A stretch of DNA of 64,000 bases from Phenylobacterium sp. Lineage in GTDB: Bacteria > Pseudomonadota > Alphaproteobacteria > Caulobacterales > Caulobacteraceae. The stretch lies in NCBI RefSeq assembly GCF_030651185.1, contig NZ_JAUSCJ010000022.1, positions 1 through 64,000 on the forward strand, in the 5' to 3' direction. The position numbers were made by a program, and so were the translations under genes. How positions within the stretch are numbered: the stretch's first letter is position 1; each line of letters begins with the position of its first letter. This document shows positions 33,724-43,902 of this stretch, piece by piece. Under the pieces are notes generated by a model. It ran no database searches and was not told where the DNA came from. It saw only the letters and a list, made by a program, of their open reading frames with translations.

Positions 33724-34587
33724 ATGGGCGCCGTCCGCATCGCCATCTTCGCCGTCGCCGCCATCGTCGCCATCGTGCTGGCGTTCCTCGTGCGCGGCAT
33801 GGTGGCCCCGAAGAAGCCGCCGGCCCCCGTGGTCGTGGCCGCAGCGCCGGCCAAGCCCATGGCCAACGTCCTGGTGGCCAGCCGCGACCTGCCGGTGGGC
33901 GCGAGGCTGTCGGCCACCGACATGACCTGGCAGCCCTGGCCCATCGAGGCGCTCAACCCCAATTTCGTCACCGACGGCGCGGCCCCCGCCCCCGTCGCCG
34001 ACACCACCGCCCAGCAGGTGGCCCAGAAGGCCGCCCAGACCACGAGCGCCATGATGGCCCAGGGCCCGATGGCCGCCTTCGACGGCGCCATCGTCAAGGA
34101 GCCGATGCTGAAGGGCGAACCGGTCATAGCGCGCAAGGTCGTGCGCGGCGGCCAGAGCGGCTACATGGCCGTGGTGCTACTGCCGGGCATGCGCGCCATG
34201 AGCGTACCGATCAACGCCGAGACCGCCGTGGGCGGCTTCATCCTGCCCGGCGACCGGGTGGACGTGCTGCAGAGCAAGCAGGCCGCCGACGGCCGCACCT
34301 GGGTTTCGGAGACCCTGATGCGCAACCTGCGCGTCCTGGCCATCGACCAGAAGACCGATCCGGAGAAGGACGCCCGCACCATCGTCGGCGCCGTGGCCGT
34401 GCTTGAGGTGCCCGCCGCCGACGCCGAGGTGCTGTCGCGCGGCAAGGCCCAGGGCGAGATGCAGCTGGCCCTGCGCTCTTACGCCGACCTGGGAGGCTCG
34501 GCCTCGCGCGGGACGCCCGGCAAGCGGGGCGGCCAGGGCCTGCGGGTCTACCGCGGCGGCTCCGCCAGCGAGGTGCTTGTCCGATGA
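33724..34587 (+). CDS. cpaB: Flp pilus assembly protein CpaB
   Basis: The 287-residue periplasmic protein is anchored by an N-terminal helix (about 4-25), followed by a Pro/Ala-rich stretch and a SAF domain (ANVLVASRDLPVGARLSATDM, around residues 48-68) and the RcpC/CpaB core (SVPINAETAVGGFILPGDRVDVL). RcpC/CpaB proteins support the outer-membrane secretin. The stop overlaps the cpaC start by 4 bp. Confidence 0.94.
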   Translation: MGAVRIAIFAVAAIVAIVLAFLVRGMVAPKKPPAPVVVAAAPAKPMANVLVASRDLPVGARLSATDMTWQPWPIEALNPNFVTDGAAPAPVADTTAQQVAQKAAQTTSAMMAQGPMAAFDGAIVKEPMLKGEPVIARKVVRGGQSGYMAVVLLPGMRAMSVPINAETAVGGFILPGDRVDVLQSKQAADGRTWVSETLMRNLRVLAIDQKTDPEKDARTIVGAVAVLEVPAADAEVLSRGKAQGEMQLALRSYADLGGSASRGTPGKRGGQGLRVYRGGSASEVLVR

Positions 34588-36137
34588 ACCCGCGCGCCCT
34601 CTTCACAGCCCTCGTCCTCGCCGCCGCCAGCCTGTCCGGCGGGGCCCAGGCCCAGACCACCGGCGGAGCCGTGGTCCGGGTCGATCTCTCGCAGACCGGC
34701 GGCGCGGTCCAGTCGCTGTCGGTGCCGATCGGCAAGTCGGCGATCGTCGAGTTGCCGGTGGACGCCCGCGACGTGCTGGTGACCAATCCCAGCGTCGCCG
34801 AGGCCATGCTGCGCACCCCGCGCCGGATCTTCATCCTGGGCAGCAAGGAAGGTCAGACCGACGCGGTGTTCTTTGACGGCTCGGGCCGCCGCATCCTGTC
34901 CCTGGATATCCGGGTCGACCAGGACACCTCGGCCATCGCCCAGACCATCAACCGCATCCTGCCCGGCGCCCGGGTCCAGGTGGACGGCATCCGCTCCAGC
35001 ATCATCCTGTCGGGCCAGGTGGCCAACCTCGGCGACGCCGACAAGGCCGTCCAGATCGCCCGCGCCTCGGTGGAGAAGCCCGAGCAGGTGCTGAATATGC
35101 TTAGCATCGCCGGCAAGGACCAGGTGATGCTGAAGGTCCGCATCGTCGAGATGCAGCGCAACGTCATCAAGCAACTGGGCTTCAACCTGTCGGCGGTGCT
35201 GAACCAGGTGGGCGACCCGCAGTTCCTGCTGGGCACCGCGGCCAGCTTCGCGGTCAATGGCGCCCTGCTGGGCGGGATATCCACCGGTTACAAATACGAC
35301 ACCACCAAGCAGCCGGTTCTGCAGGGGCCCTGCGACCCCGCCCTGCCGACCGGCCGGATATGCGACTTCGTGGTGCGCAACTCCAACGACGCGTCGAACT
35401 GGAACACGGCGACCACCAAGACCACCGCCGGCGAGCCGGGCCTCAACCAGGCGGAATCGTCCCTGAAGGCCTTTGAGCGGGTCGGCCTGATCCGTACGCT
35501 GGCCGAGCCGAACCTGACGGCGGTCTCCGGCGAGTCGGCCAAGTTCCTGGCCGGCGGCGAGTTCCCGGTCCCGGTGGCCCAGGACGCGGACGGCAAGATC
35601 ACGGTGGAGTTCAAACCCTTCGGCGTGGGCCTCGGCTTCACGCCCCTGGTCATGTCCCAGGGCCGCATCGCCCTGAAGATCTCCACCGAGGTTTCGGAAC
35701 TCACCAGCACCGGGTCGTTCACCGTTTCCAGCGCGGCCACCAACACCTCCCTCAGCATCCCGGCGCTCAGCGTGCGCCGCGCCGAGACCAGTGTGGAGCT
35801 GCCCTCCGGCGGTTCGATGATGATCGCGGGCCTGCTGCAGGAGAAGACCAAGCAGAACCTCGACGGCCTGCCCGGCATGACCACCCTGCCGGTGCTGGGC
35901 GCGCTGTTCCGCAGCCGCGACTATCTCAGCGGCGAGACCGAGCTGGTGGTGATCGTCACCCCCTATATCGTCACCCCCACCAGCCCCGACCGCCTGCAGA
36001 CCCCGGTGGACGGCCTGCGCATCGCCAGCGACGCCTCGACCCTGCTGATGGGCGAGCTGACCAAGGCCTACAAGGCCAATCCGCAGGCCCTGGCGGCCCG
36101 CGCCTATCAGGGGCCCTACGGCTACGTGATCGAATGA
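34584..36137 (+). CDS. cpaC: Outer-membrane secretin CpaC
   Basis: A 517-residue secretin with signal peptide (to about AQAQ), a pil_N domain (VPIGKSAIVELPVDARDVL), a BON-like domain, and the secretin domain from about residue 170 (VMLKVRIVEMQRNVIKQLG) through GGSMMIAGLLQEKTKQN and LPVLGALFRSRDYLSGETELVVIVTPYIV. It forms the pore through which the Flp pilus leaves the cell. Coupled by 4-bp overlaps to cpaB and cpaD. Confidence 0.96.
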   Translation: MNPRALFTALVLAAASLSGGAQAQTTGGAVVRVDLSQTGGAVQSLSVPIGKSAIVELPVDARDVLVTNPSVAEAMLRTPRRIFILGSKEGQTDAVFFDGSGRRILSLDIRVDQDTSAIAQTINRILPGARVQVDGIRSSIILSGQVANLGDADKAVQIARASVEKPEQVLNMLSIAGKDQVMLKVRIVEMQRNVIKQLGFNLSAVLNQVGDPQFLLGTAASFAVNGALLGGISTGYKYDTTKQPVLQGPCDPALPTGRICDFVVRNSNDASNWNTATTKTTAGEPGLNQAESSLKAFERVGLIRTLAEPNLTAVSGESAKFLAGGEFPVPVAQDADGKITVEFKPFGVGLGFTPLVMSQGRIALKISTEVSELTSTGSFTVSSAATNTSLSIPALSVRRAETSVELPSGGSMMIAGLLQEKTKQNLDGLPGMTTLPVLGALFRSRDYLSGETELVVIVTPYIVTPTSPDRLQTPVDGLRIASDASTLLMGELTKAYKANPQALAARAYQGPYGYVIE

Positions 36138-36814
36138 GCAGCCTGCTGAAAACCTCCGCGGTCCTGGCGGCGCTCTGCCTCTCAGCCTGCGCCACCTCCA
36201 GCGTTCCCGACCGCCTGGTCGAGGGCCGCACGCCCACCGAGCACTTCAAGGCTACGGCCGTCCCCCAGGCCGAGAGCCTGGCGCTCGCGGTCCACGCCCA
36301 GGGCCTGTCGTCCAACCAGGCCGATGCGCTCATCGCCTACCTGGACGGCTGGCGCGACGCCGAGGGCGGGGCGATCACCATCCAGGCCCCGGTGGCCGGC
36401 GCCGACACCTCATCGGCCTATCGGGCCGCCGAGGCCGCGCGCAGCTTCCTGCTGGGCCAGGGCGTGTCCCCCAGCCTGATCATCATGGCCGGCTACGACG
36501 CCGACCCGCAGGCCGGCGCCCCGGTGCGGATCGCCTATACCCGCTACCAGGCGGTGGTGCCGCGCTGCGGCCAGCAGTGGACCAACATCGCCCACTCCGC
36601 CCGCAACGAGGTGCAACCCAACTTCGGCTGCGCGATCACCGCCAACATGGCCGCCCAGATCGCCAATCCCGCCGACCTCGTGCGGCCCGCGGACCTGGGC
36701 CCCGCCGACGCCCAGCGCCGGATCTACACCCTCGACAAGTACCGCAGGGGCGAAGTGACGTCCTCGGCGGCGGACGATCAGGCCAAGGGCTCCGTTTCCT
36801 CGGTGGCCAAGTGA
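36134..36814 (+). CDS. cpaD: Pilus lipoprotein CpaD
   Basis: A 226-residue lipoprotein with lipobox LSAC (Cys19) after a short signal peptide. The CpaD core is visible in GCAITANMAAQIANPADLVRP, preceded by QWTNIAHSARNEVQPNFGC; two Cys residues (about 155 and 173) could pair. CpaD helps localise or stabilise the secretin. The start overlaps the cpaC stop (ATGA). Confidence 0.93.
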   Translation: MSSLLKTSAVLAALCLSACATSSVPDRLVEGRTPTEHFKATAVPQAESLALAVHAQGLSSNQADALIAYLDGWRDAEGGAITIQAPVAGADTSSAYRAAEAARSFLLGQGVSPSLIIMAGYDADPQAGAPVRIAYTRYQAVVPRCGQQWTNIAHSARNEVQPNFGCAITANMAAQIANPADLVRPADLGPADAQRRIYTLDKYRRGEVTSSAADDQAKGSVSSVAK

Positions 36815-36824
36815 TGGCGCGCGC

Positions 36825-38294
36825 ATGACTTCCAACCCGGGTCACGACCCCTTCGATCTCGAGTTCGAGGCCGACGACGAGTTCACCTCGCCGGCGAGCG
36901 ACGCCTGGCGCGAGACGCCGATGGCGCCGGCCGCCGGCGCGGACCCCTTCGCCGACTTCCCGCCGGCCCGCGAGCCGGAGATCCGCGGTTTCGACGGCGA
37001 CGACGCGCTGGCCGACGATCTGCGCCAGCCCGATCCGCCCCGCGCTCAAGTCCCCAATCCCGTGCACGAGATGATCGCCGGGGCCGAAGCCGCGCTGGGC
37101 GAACACACCCTGCCGCGCATCACCATCCACGTCTTCTGCGTCCAGCCCGAGACCGCCGACCTGGTGGAGCGCGCCGCCGCCGACCGCCGCATGGAGCGGG
37201 CCGCCGTGGTGGTGCGCATGGGCGGCCTGACGGGCGCCTTCGAGACCTATCAGAACCAGCCCACCCCCTCCCTGGTGATGGTGGAGAGCCTGGATCCCGC
37301 GCCGCAGCTGATCGCCCAGCTGGACCAGCTGGCCGAGGTCTGCGATCCCGGCACCAAGGTGGTGGTGATCGGGGCGGCCAACGACATCGCCCTCTATCGC
37401 GAGCTGATGCGGCGTGGGGTCAGCGAGTACCTGGTTCCGCCGCTCAACCCGCTGCAGGTGGTCCGCACGGTCACCAGCCTCTATGCCGATCCGTCCGCAC
37501 CCTTCGTCGGCCGGCAGATCGCCTTCTGCGGCGCCAAGGGCGGGTCGGGCGCCTCAACCGTCGCCCACAACGTCGCCTATTCGATCACCGAGCGGCTGCA
37601 CACCGGCGCGGTCCTGGTGGACCTCGATCTCGCCTTCGGCACCGCGGGCCTCGACTTCAACCAGGACCCGCTGCAGGGGGTCGCCGACGCCCTGTCCCAG
37701 CCCGACCGCCTGGACCCGGTCTTGATGGACCGGATGATGGCCCGCTGCACCGAGCGGCTGAGCCTGTTCGCCGCGCCGGCCACCCTGGACAACGACTACG
37801 ACATCGGCCCGGAGGCCTATGACGAGGTCACCCAGAAGATCCGCTCGGCCGCCCCCTTCGTGGTGCTGGACCTGCCGCACCTGTGGACCGCCTGGACGCG
37901 GAAGATCCTGTTGTCCTCCGACGACCTGGTGATCGTGGCCACGCCCGACCTGGCCTCCCTGCGCAACGCCAAGAACATGATCGACCTGGTTCGCCGCGCC
38001 CGGCCCAACGACGCTCCGCCGCGCCTGGTGCTGAACCAGGTGGGGGTGCCCGGCCGTCCGGAAATCCCGGTGAAGGACTTCGGCGAGGCGCTCGGCCTGA
38101 CGCCGTCGCTGAGCCTGCCCTTCGATCCCAAGCTGTTCGGCCAGGCGGCCAACAACGGCCAGATGCTGTGCGAGGTGGCGCCCAAGTCCCGCGCCGCCGA
38201 GGGCATCGACTACCTGGCCCAGCAGATCGCGCGGCGCGACCCGCCACCGACCCAGAAGACCTCCCTGTTCGGCAGCCTGTTCAAGCGCAAGTAG
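36825..38294 (+). CDS. cpaE: Pilus localisation ATPase CpaE
   Basis: The 489-residue protein has an acidic disordered N-terminus (about 1-90), a receiver-like domain without the full phosphorylation set (about 98-220), and a MinD/ParA-type ATPase domain with deviant Walker A GAKGGSGAST at 236-245. In Caulobacter CpaE positions the pilus machinery at the cell pole. The C-terminal KTSLFGSLFKRK is a basic/hydrophobic tail that may touch the membrane. It lies 10 bp after cpaD and abuts cpaF without a gap. Confidence 0.95.
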   Translation: MTSNPGHDPFDLEFEADDEFTSPASDAWRETPMAPAAGADPFADFPPAREPEIRGFDGDDALADDLRQPDPPRAQVPNPVHEMIAGAEAALGEHTLPRITIHVFCVQPETADLVERAAADRRMERAAVVVRMGGLTGAFETYQNQPTPSLVMVESLDPAPQLIAQLDQLAEVCDPGTKVVVIGAANDIALYRELMRRGVSEYLVPPLNPLQVVRTVTSLYADPSAPFVGRQIAFCGAKGGSGASTVAHNVAYSITERLHTGAVLVDLDLAFGTAGLDFNQDPLQGVADALSQPDRLDPVLMDRMMARCTERLSLFAAPATLDNDYDIGPEAYDEVTQKIRSAAPFVVLDLPHLWTAWTRKILLSSDDLVIVATPDLASLRNAKNMIDLVRRARPNDAPPRLVLNQVGVPGRPEIPVKDFGEALGLTPSLSLPFDPKLFGQAANNGQMLCEVAPKSRAAEGIDYLAQQIARRDPPPTQKTSLFGSLFKRK

Positions 38295-39836
38295 ATGTTC
38301 GGCAAGCGTCCCACCGACGGCGATCCGCCGGCCGCCCGCAAGGCTCCGCCCCCGGCGGCGGCCGACGGCGTGGCCATCGCCACCCGGCCCCAGCGGATCG
38401 AGCCTTCCGACCTGTCGGCGCCCTCCACCGCTCCGGTCAAGGGCGCGCCGGAGATGCAGCGGGCCGGCGGCCAGGCCGCGGCGGGGCCCAAGCCGACCCT
38501 GGCCTTCGAGCAGCTGCGCGCCGCCCAGGGCCCCGCGCCCGCGACCCAGGTGGTGCGTGAGCAGACCGACTATTACCACGCCACCAAGACCACGATCTTC
38601 AACGCCCTGATCAACACCATCGACCTGGCCCAGCTCGCCCAGCTGGACGTCAAGCAGGCCGGGGAGGAGATCCGCGACATCGTCGCCGAACTGGTGGCGA
38701 TCAAGAATGTCTCCATGTCGGTGGCCGAGCAGGACATGCTCGTCCAGGACATCATCAACGACGTCCTGGGCTATGGGCCGCTGGAGCCGCTGCTGGCCCG
38801 CGACGACATCGCCGACATCATGGTCAACGGCGCCGGCCGGGTGTTCATCGAAGTCTCGGGCAAGGTGCAGCTCACCAATGTCCGGTTCCGCGACAACGCC
38901 CAGCTGATGAACATCTGCCAGCGGATCGTCAGCCAGGTCGGCCGCCGGGTCGATGAAAGCAGCCCGATCTGCGACGCCCGCCTGCCCGACGGCTCCCGGG
39001 TCAACGTCATCGCCCCGCCCCTGTCGCTGGACGGGCCGACCCTGACGATCCGGAAGTTCAAGAAAGACAAGCTGACCATGAAGAACCTGGTGGACTACGC
39101 GTCCATCAGCCCCGAGGGGGCCCGGGTTCTCGGCGTGATCGGCGCCTGCCGCTGCAACCTGATCATCTCGGGCGGCACCGGCTCGGGCAAGACGACCCTG
39201 CTCAATACGCTGACGGCCTTCATCGATCCCACCGAGCGGGTGGTGACCTGCGAGGACGCCGCCGAACTTCAGCTGCAGCAGCCCCACGTGGTGCGGCTGG
39301 AAACCCGACCCGCCAACCTGGAGGGCCAGGGCCAGATCACCATGCGCGACCTGGTGAAGAACTGTCTGCGGATGCGGCCCGAGCGGATCATCGTCGGCGA
39401 AGTCCGCGGCCCTGAAGCCTTCGACCTGTTGCAGGCCATGAACACCGGCCACGACGGCTCCATGGGCACGCTGCACGCCAACTCGCCCCGCGAAGCCATC
39501 AGCCGGGTGGAGTCGATGATCACCATGGGCGGCTACGGCCTGCCCTCGCGCACCATCCGCGAGATGATCGTGGGCTCGGTGGACGTCATCATCCAGGCCG
39601 CCCGCCTGCGCGACGGTTCGCGCCGCATCACCCACATCACCGAGGTGGTGGGGCTGGAAGGCGACGTGATCATCACCCAGGACCTGTTCGTCTACGAGAT
39701 CACCGGCGAGGACGCCGACGGCAATGTCGTGGGCCGCCACCGCTCCACCGGCATCGCCCGCCCCCGGTTCTGGGACCGAGCCCGCTATTACGGCCTGGAA
39801 CGCGAGCTGGCCGAAGCCCTCGACGCCTCGGAGTAG
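38295..39836 (+). CDS. cpaF: Pilus assembly ATPase CpaF
   Basis: A 513-residue type II/IV secretion ATPase. After a disordered 90-residue leader come the N-terminal domain ([21 protein letters not shown]) and the RecA-like domain with Walker [10 protein letters not shown] (293-301), Asp box [11 protein letters not shown], Walker [13 protein letters not shown] and His box [11 protein letters not shown]. CpaF/TadA powers both extension and retraction of Flp pili. The ATG follows the cpaE stop directly. Confidence 0.97.
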   Translation: MFGKRPTDGDPPAARKAPPPAAADGVAIATRPQRIEPSDLSAPSTAPVKGAPEMQRAGGQAAAGPKPTLAFEQLRAAQGPAPATQVVREQTDYYHATKTTIFNALINTIDLAQLAQLDVKQAGEEIRDIVAELVAIKNVSMSVAEQDMLVQDIINDVLGYGPLEPLLARDDIADIMVNGAGRVFIEVSGKVQLTNVRFRDNAQLMNICQRIVSQVGRRVDESSPICDARLPDGSRVNVIAPPLSLDGPTLTIRKFKKDKLTMKNLVDYASISPEGARVLGVIGACRCNLIISGGTGSGKTTLLNTLTAFIDPTERVVTCEDAAELQLQQPHVVRLETRPANLEGQGQITMRDLVKNCLRMRPERIIVGEVRGPEAFDLLQAMNTGHDGSMGTLHANSPREAISRVESMITMGGYGLPSRTIREMIVGSVDVIIQAARLRDGSRRITHITEVVGLEGDVIITQDLFVYEITGEDADGNVVGRHRSTGIARPRFWDRARYYGLERELAEALDASE

Positions 39837-39839
39837 GTC

Positions 39840-40832
39840 ATGGCCGCGACGATCATCACCGTCCTGGCCGCCCTGCTGGGCTTCCTGCTGATCGCGGGGC
39901 TGGGCCTTGCCCTGTCGGGCCCGGCCAGCGGACAGGCCCGCACGATGAAGCGGGCCCAGGCCATCGTTGGCGGACGCGACGCGCCGGCCGCGCGTAGCGG
40001 CCGCCGTCCCGCCGCCAGCGCCCAGGATTCGCGCCGACGTCAGATTCTCAAGACCCTGCGCGAGCAGGAGAAGCAGCAGAAGAAGGCCACCCTGACCGTC
40101 GCCGCCAAGCTGCAGCAGGCGGGGTTGGCGGACAATGTGCGCGGCTTCTGGATCATCTGCGGCATCGTCGGCCTGGTGGTGATGGGCGTCGTCCTGCTGC
40201 TGGGGCAAAAGCCTCTGATCGGCCTGGGCCTCGGCTTCGCCGCGGGCTTTGGCCTGCCGCGCTGGGTGCTGGGGTTCCTGGGCGCGCGGCGCACCAAGAA
40301 GTTCACCGAGGCGTTTCCCGACGGCATGGACATCATCACCCGGGGTATTCGCTCCGGCCTGCCGGTGCATGACAGCCTGAGGGTCATCTCCCAGGAGACC
40401 TCCGAGCCCTTGGCCGGTGAGTTCAAACGTCTGGTTGAGGCCATCGGCATGGGGATCTCCATCGACCAGGCCCTGGACAAGATGTACGCCCGCATGCCCA
40501 CGCCCGAGGTGCGGTTCTTCTCCATCGTGCTGGCCATCCAGTCCAAGACCGGGGGCAATCTGGCCGAGGCCCTGGGCAACCTCTCCACGGTGATCCGGGC
40601 GCGCAAGCTGATGCGCGAGAAGATCAAGGCGATGTCGGGGGAGGCCGTGGCCTCGGCGATCATCATCGGCTCCCTGCCGCCCGGCGTCGTCGGCCTGATC
40701 AGCGTCACCAGCCCGGCCTATATGAAGCCGATGTTCGAGGATCCGCGCGGGCACATGATGCTGATGGTCGGCGCCGTCTGGATGTGCCTGGGCATCTTCA
40801 CGATGCGCAAGATGATCAACTTCAAGATCTAG
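39840..40832 (+). CDS. cpaG: Inner-membrane platform protein CpaG (TadB)
   Basis: A 330-residue T2SSF-domain protein with an N-terminal helix, a cytoplasmic basic region (about 35-90), two helices (about 103-145), a cytoplasmic T2SSF domain (FPDGMDIITRGIRSGLPVHDSLR, about 162-184, to GGNLAEALGNLS) and two C-terminal helices. With CpaH it forms the membrane platform driven by CpaF. Only 3 bp separate it from cpaF. Confidence 0.94.
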   Translation: MAATIITVLAALLGFLLIAGLGLALSGPASGQARTMKRAQAIVGGRDAPAARSGRRPAASAQDSRRRQILKTLREQEKQQKKATLTVAAKLQQAGLADNVRGFWIICGIVGLVVMGVVLLLGQKPLIGLGLGFAAGFGLPRWVLGFLGARRTKKFTEAFPDGMDIITRGIRSGLPVHDSLRVISQETSEPLAGEFKRLVEAIGMGISIDQALDKMYARMPTPEVRFFSIVLAIQSKTGGNLAEALGNLSTVIRARKLMREKIKAMSGEAVASAIIIGSLPPGVVGLISVTSPAYMKPMFEDPRGHMMLMVGAVWMCLGIFTMRKMINFKI

Positions 40833-40843
40833 GGGAGCCGCCC

Positions 40844-41827
40844 ATGAACCTGCTCTCCGCCATGACCGATCCCGACAACCTGCTGACCCTGTTCGTGGCC
40901 CTGGTCTGTTTCGCCACCATCGTGTCCATCGCCACCCCGATGATCACCCGCTCCACCCTGGAGACCCGGCTGAAGTCGGTCTCAACCCGGCGCGAGGAGC
41001 TGCGGCGCAAGTCGCGCGAGGCCCTGGCGGTGAAGAGCAACGGCGGCGGCACCCTGCGCCACACCGACGAGGGGCTGTACAAAAAGGTCGTCGACCGCCT
41101 GCAGCTCTCGCGGCTGCTGGAGGATCCCAAGGTGGTGGAGAAGCTGGCCCAGGCCGGGTTCCGGGGGCCCAGGCCCGTCTCCACCTTCTACTTCTTCCGC
41201 TTCATCCTGCCCTTCGCCTTCGCGGTGACCGCGGCGCTCTATCTGTTCTTCGTCAATGATTTCGGCATGCCGCCGATGAACCGGGTGGTCTGCTGCTTCG
41301 TGGGCCTGACGCTGGGCTACTACGCCCCCAACATCTACATCTCCAACGTCGCCCAGAAGCGCCGCGAGAGCATCGTCGGCGCCTTCCCCGACAGCCTCGA
41401 CCTGCTGCTGATCTGCGTGGAATCGGGGATGTCCATCGAGGCGGCGATCCAGAAGGTCAGCCAGGAGATCGGCGGCGCCTCCATCGAGCTGGCCGAGGAG
41501 CTGACCCTGCTGACCGCGGAGATCTCCTACCTGCCCGAGCGGCGGATGGCCTATGAGGGCCTGGCCATGCGGACCAACCATCCCGGCATCCGCTCGGTGA
41601 CCACCGCCATGATCCAGGCCGAGCGCTACGGCACCCCCCTGGGGGCGGCCCTGCGGGTGATGGCCAAGGAAAACCGCGACATGCGCCTGGCCTTCGCCGA
41701 GAAGAAGGCCGCCCAGCTGCCCGCCAAGCTGACCGTGCCGATGATCCTGTTCTTCCTGCCGGTGCTGTTCATCGTCATCCTCGGGCCCGCGGTGCTCAAG
41801 GTCCAGGACATGGTCGCTCAGCAATAG
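40844..41827 (+). CDS. cpaH: Inner-membrane platform protein CpaH (TadC)
   Basis: The 327-residue protein has the same T2SSF architecture as CpaG: N-terminal helix, paired helices (about 115-160), cytoplasmic domain with FPDSLDLLLICVESGMSIEAA and RYGTPLGAALRVMAKENRDMR, and a terminal helix. AGGGGAG precedes the ATG 11 bp after cpaG. It is the last gene of the rightward core operon. Confidence 0.94.
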   Translation: MNLLSAMTDPDNLLTLFVALVCFATIVSIATPMITRSTLETRLKSVSTRREELRRKSREALAVKSNGGGTLRHTDEGLYKKVVDRLQLSRLLEDPKVVEKLAQAGFRGPRPVSTFYFFRFILPFAFAVTAALYLFFVNDFGMPPMNRVVCCFVGLTLGYYAPNIYISNVAQKRRESIVGAFPDSLDLLLICVESGMSIEAAIQKVSQEIGGASIELAEELTLLTAEISYLPERRMAYEGLAMRTNHPGIRSVTTAMIQAERYGTPLGAALRVMAKENRDMRLAFAEKKAAQLPAKLTVPMILFFLPVLFIVILGPAVLKVQDMVAQQ

Positions 41828-41871
41828 GCCCGTTTACCTGGCCTTGAGGCGTTACGCCGCAGAGTGGCGGC

Positions 41872-42978
41872 ATGCCAAGGCCAGAGAACCTCAAACCCCT
41901 GACCACCCTGCGGATCTTCGCCGCGGCCTGGGTGGTGCTCTATCATTACTGGCCCCTGCTGGTGGCCGGCGCCCGGCCGGGCGCGGTGGAGAAGGGCTAT
42001 CTCGGGGTCGAGCTGTTCTTCGTGCTCTCCGGCTTCATCCTCTCCCACGTCTATCTGCAGAGTTTCGGCGAGAAGCGGTTCTCCTATGGCAGCTTCCTGT
42101 GGGCGCGGCTGGCGCGGATCTATCCGGTGCACCTGGCGGTGCTGGCGGGCCTGGCCCTGCTGATCGCCGGGGCCTCGGCCGCGGGCTTCGAGGCCGGCGA
42201 CAATGTGGTGGTCTGGAGTTCGCTGCCGGCCCACCTGCTGCTGCTGCAGGCCTGGGGCCTGGGGCAGGGCGGCGGCTGGAACCACCCCTCCTGGTCGATC
42301 TCGGCGGAGTGGTTCGCCTATCTGGCCTTCCCGGCCTTCGCGATGGTCTTCTGGCCGCTGCGCGCGCGGCCGTGGGTCGCCACGGCGCTCGCCGCCCTGC
42401 TGGTGGTGATCCTGAACCTGGTGTTCCCGCTCTTCGCCGGCCATCCGCTCACCGAGGCGACCACCGCCTGGGGCGCGCTGAGGATCGTGCCGTGCTTCGC
42501 CCTGGGCTGCGCCGTCTACCTGCTGTGGCGCAACAAGGCGGTGACCTCGCCGGTCGGGGCCAAGGCGATCACCGGCGGCCTGCTGGCGGCCATCGCCGCC
42601 GGCGCGGCCTTTGAAATTCCCGACCTGATCATGGTGCTGCTGTTCGGCGGCCTGATCCTGGCGCTCGCCAGTCTCGCCAGCACCGGGTCGAACCTGATGG
42701 GCTCGAAGCTCGGCGTCTATCTCGGCGAGGTCAGCTTCGCCGTCTACATGGTCTGCATCCCGTGGGAGCTGGTCTTCACCCGGGTGGCGCGGGCCGCGCT
42801 CGGCCTGCCCGAGGGCCTGTTGCCCTGGCCGGTCTGGGCGCTGATGTTCGCCGGCGTGATCCCGGCGGCCATGGTCGTCCATCACCTGGTGGAGCGCCCT
42901 GCGCGCAACGCCATGCGGGCCTGGGAGGCGCGGGGCTTCCGCATTGGAGCCCGTCGCGAAATCGCCGACCCCGCCTGA
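41872..42978 (+). CDS. Acyltransferase 3 family membrane protein
   Basis: A 368-residue protein with about ten hydrophobic helices. It begins LKPLTTLRIFAAAWVVLYHYWP, where the His of the YHY motif is the expected catalytic residue, and continues with GYLGVELFFVLSGFILSH and RLARIYPVH, all conserved in the OafA/YrhL acyltransferase-3 family. Such enzymes O-acetylate or succinylate polysaccharides or lipids. It starts 44 bp after cpaH and could be read from the pilus operon, though a functional link is not evident. Confidence 0.9.
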   Translation: MPRPENLKPLTTLRIFAAAWVVLYHYWPLLVAGARPGAVEKGYLGVELFFVLSGFILSHVYLQSFGEKRFSYGSFLWARLARIYPVHLAVLAGLALLIAGASAAGFEAGDNVVVWSSLPAHLLLLQAWGLGQGGGWNHPSWSISAEWFAYLAFPAFAMVFWPLRARPWVATALAALLVVILNLVFPLFAGHPLTEATTAWGALRIVPCFALGCAVYLLWRNKAVTSPVGAKAITGGLLAAIAAGAAFEIPDLIMVLLFGGLILALASLASTGSNLMGSKLGVYLGEVSFAVYMVCIPWELVFTRVARAALGLPEGLLPWPVWALMFAGVIPAAMVVHHLVERPARNAMRAWEARGFRIGARREIADPA

Positions 42979-43824
42979 CTATTGAGCCGTGCGAACCGAG
43001 TCCCAGGAGCGGGGCGGGCCCGCGGGGCCGGGCGCGGCGGCGCGCAGGAAAGCCATGTTGTTGGCCACGGCTTCCGGCGGCAGGTCCTGGCGCACCAGCT
43101 TCTCGGCCTCGTCGAAACGCCCCTGCAGACCCAGCACCAGGGCCAGGTTCTGGCGCACCGCCATGGTGGCGCCGGGCTTGGCGGCGGCCGCGCGCAGCAG
43201 GGTCTCGGCCTCACGCGCGTCGCCGTGGCTGGCGTAGAACAGGGCCAGGTTGCACAGCGCAGCGGGATTTTCGGGCGCCAGGCTGGTGGCCAGGCGGTGC
43301 GCGGCCAGGGCCTCCTCAGGGCGGCTGGCCTGGTCATAGGCGACGCCGAGCAGGGACGGCGCACGCCAGTCGCGGGGCGCGAGCGCCTGGGCCTGGCGGG
43401 CGGGCTCGATGGCGTAGAAGCCCTGGCCGCGGCCCACCTGGGCGCGGGCGACCTCCAGCAGGGCCTCGACGCTCTTGGGGTCAGTGATCAGCACGCGCTG
43501 GGCGGCCTGGGCGGCGTCCTCGTACTTGCCCATGGCGCGCAGGGCCTGGGCCAGGCCGACCGCGGCCTCCGCGTCGCGCGGGTCGAGGTCACTCTCGCGG
43601 CCCCAGAAGGCGGCGCGGGCCAGGGGGTCGAGCCGGGCGGCCAAACCGCGTTCCTCCGCCGACGCGCGGCGCGGGCCCTCGGGGGTGGCGGGCGCGGCCG
43701 AGACAGAGGCGGGCGCGGCCTTGGGCGCCTTGGCCATGACGGGCTGGGCGGCCAGGCTGAGGGTCAGGGCGGTTGCGGCGAGCGCCGACATGCGACACAT
43801 CAACGGTGCGGACTCCGGGATCAT
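42979..43824 (-). CDS. TPR-repeat protein, TadD-like
   Basis: A 281-residue exported protein with a signal peptide (cleavage near PVMA) and about four tetratricopeptide units (residues about 75-235; e.g. AVGLAQALRAMGKYEDAAQA, APSLLGVAYDQASRPEEALA, CNLALFYASHGDAREAETLL). TadD proteins of this kind accompany cpa/tad clusters and help secretin or pilus assembly. GGGAAGG precedes the ATG at 43824. There is no lipobox. It converges with the acyltransferase gene without a gap. Confidence 0.83.
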   Translation of the reverse strand: MIPESAPLMCRMSALAATALTLSLAAQPVMAKAPKAAPASVSAAPATPEGPRRASAEERGLAARLDPLARAAFWGRESDLDPRDAEAAVGLAQALRAMGKYEDAAQAAQRVLITDPKSVEALLEVARAQVGRGQGFYAIEPARQAQALAPRDWRAPSLLGVAYDQASRPEEALAAHRLATSLAPENPAALCNLALFYASHGDAREAETLLRAAAAKPGATMAVRQNLALVLGLQGRFDEAEKLVRQDLPPEAVANNMAFLRAAAPGPAGPPRSWDSVRTAQ

Positions 43825-43902
43825 CTCGACACCTTCCCAGAGCCGCTTAAAGGAAGCGTTAAGCATAAGAGCGGGCGCCTCGCCCCGCGTCAGGGCCGAT
43901 CC

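Noticed and set aside
37554..40754. A very long open frame (about 1066 codons) on the minus strand opposite cpaE-cpaG
   Set aside because: It mirrors the codon structure of three certain pilus genes, is His/Gly/Arg-rich without any domain, and has no ribosome site; it is a G+C-rich shadow frame.
43847..43862. TTAA...TTAA pair between the TadD-like gene and pepA
   Set aside because: The spacer is 8 rather than 7 bases, and the sequence overlaps the leader of the TadD-like gene; it does not meet the CtrA consensus.
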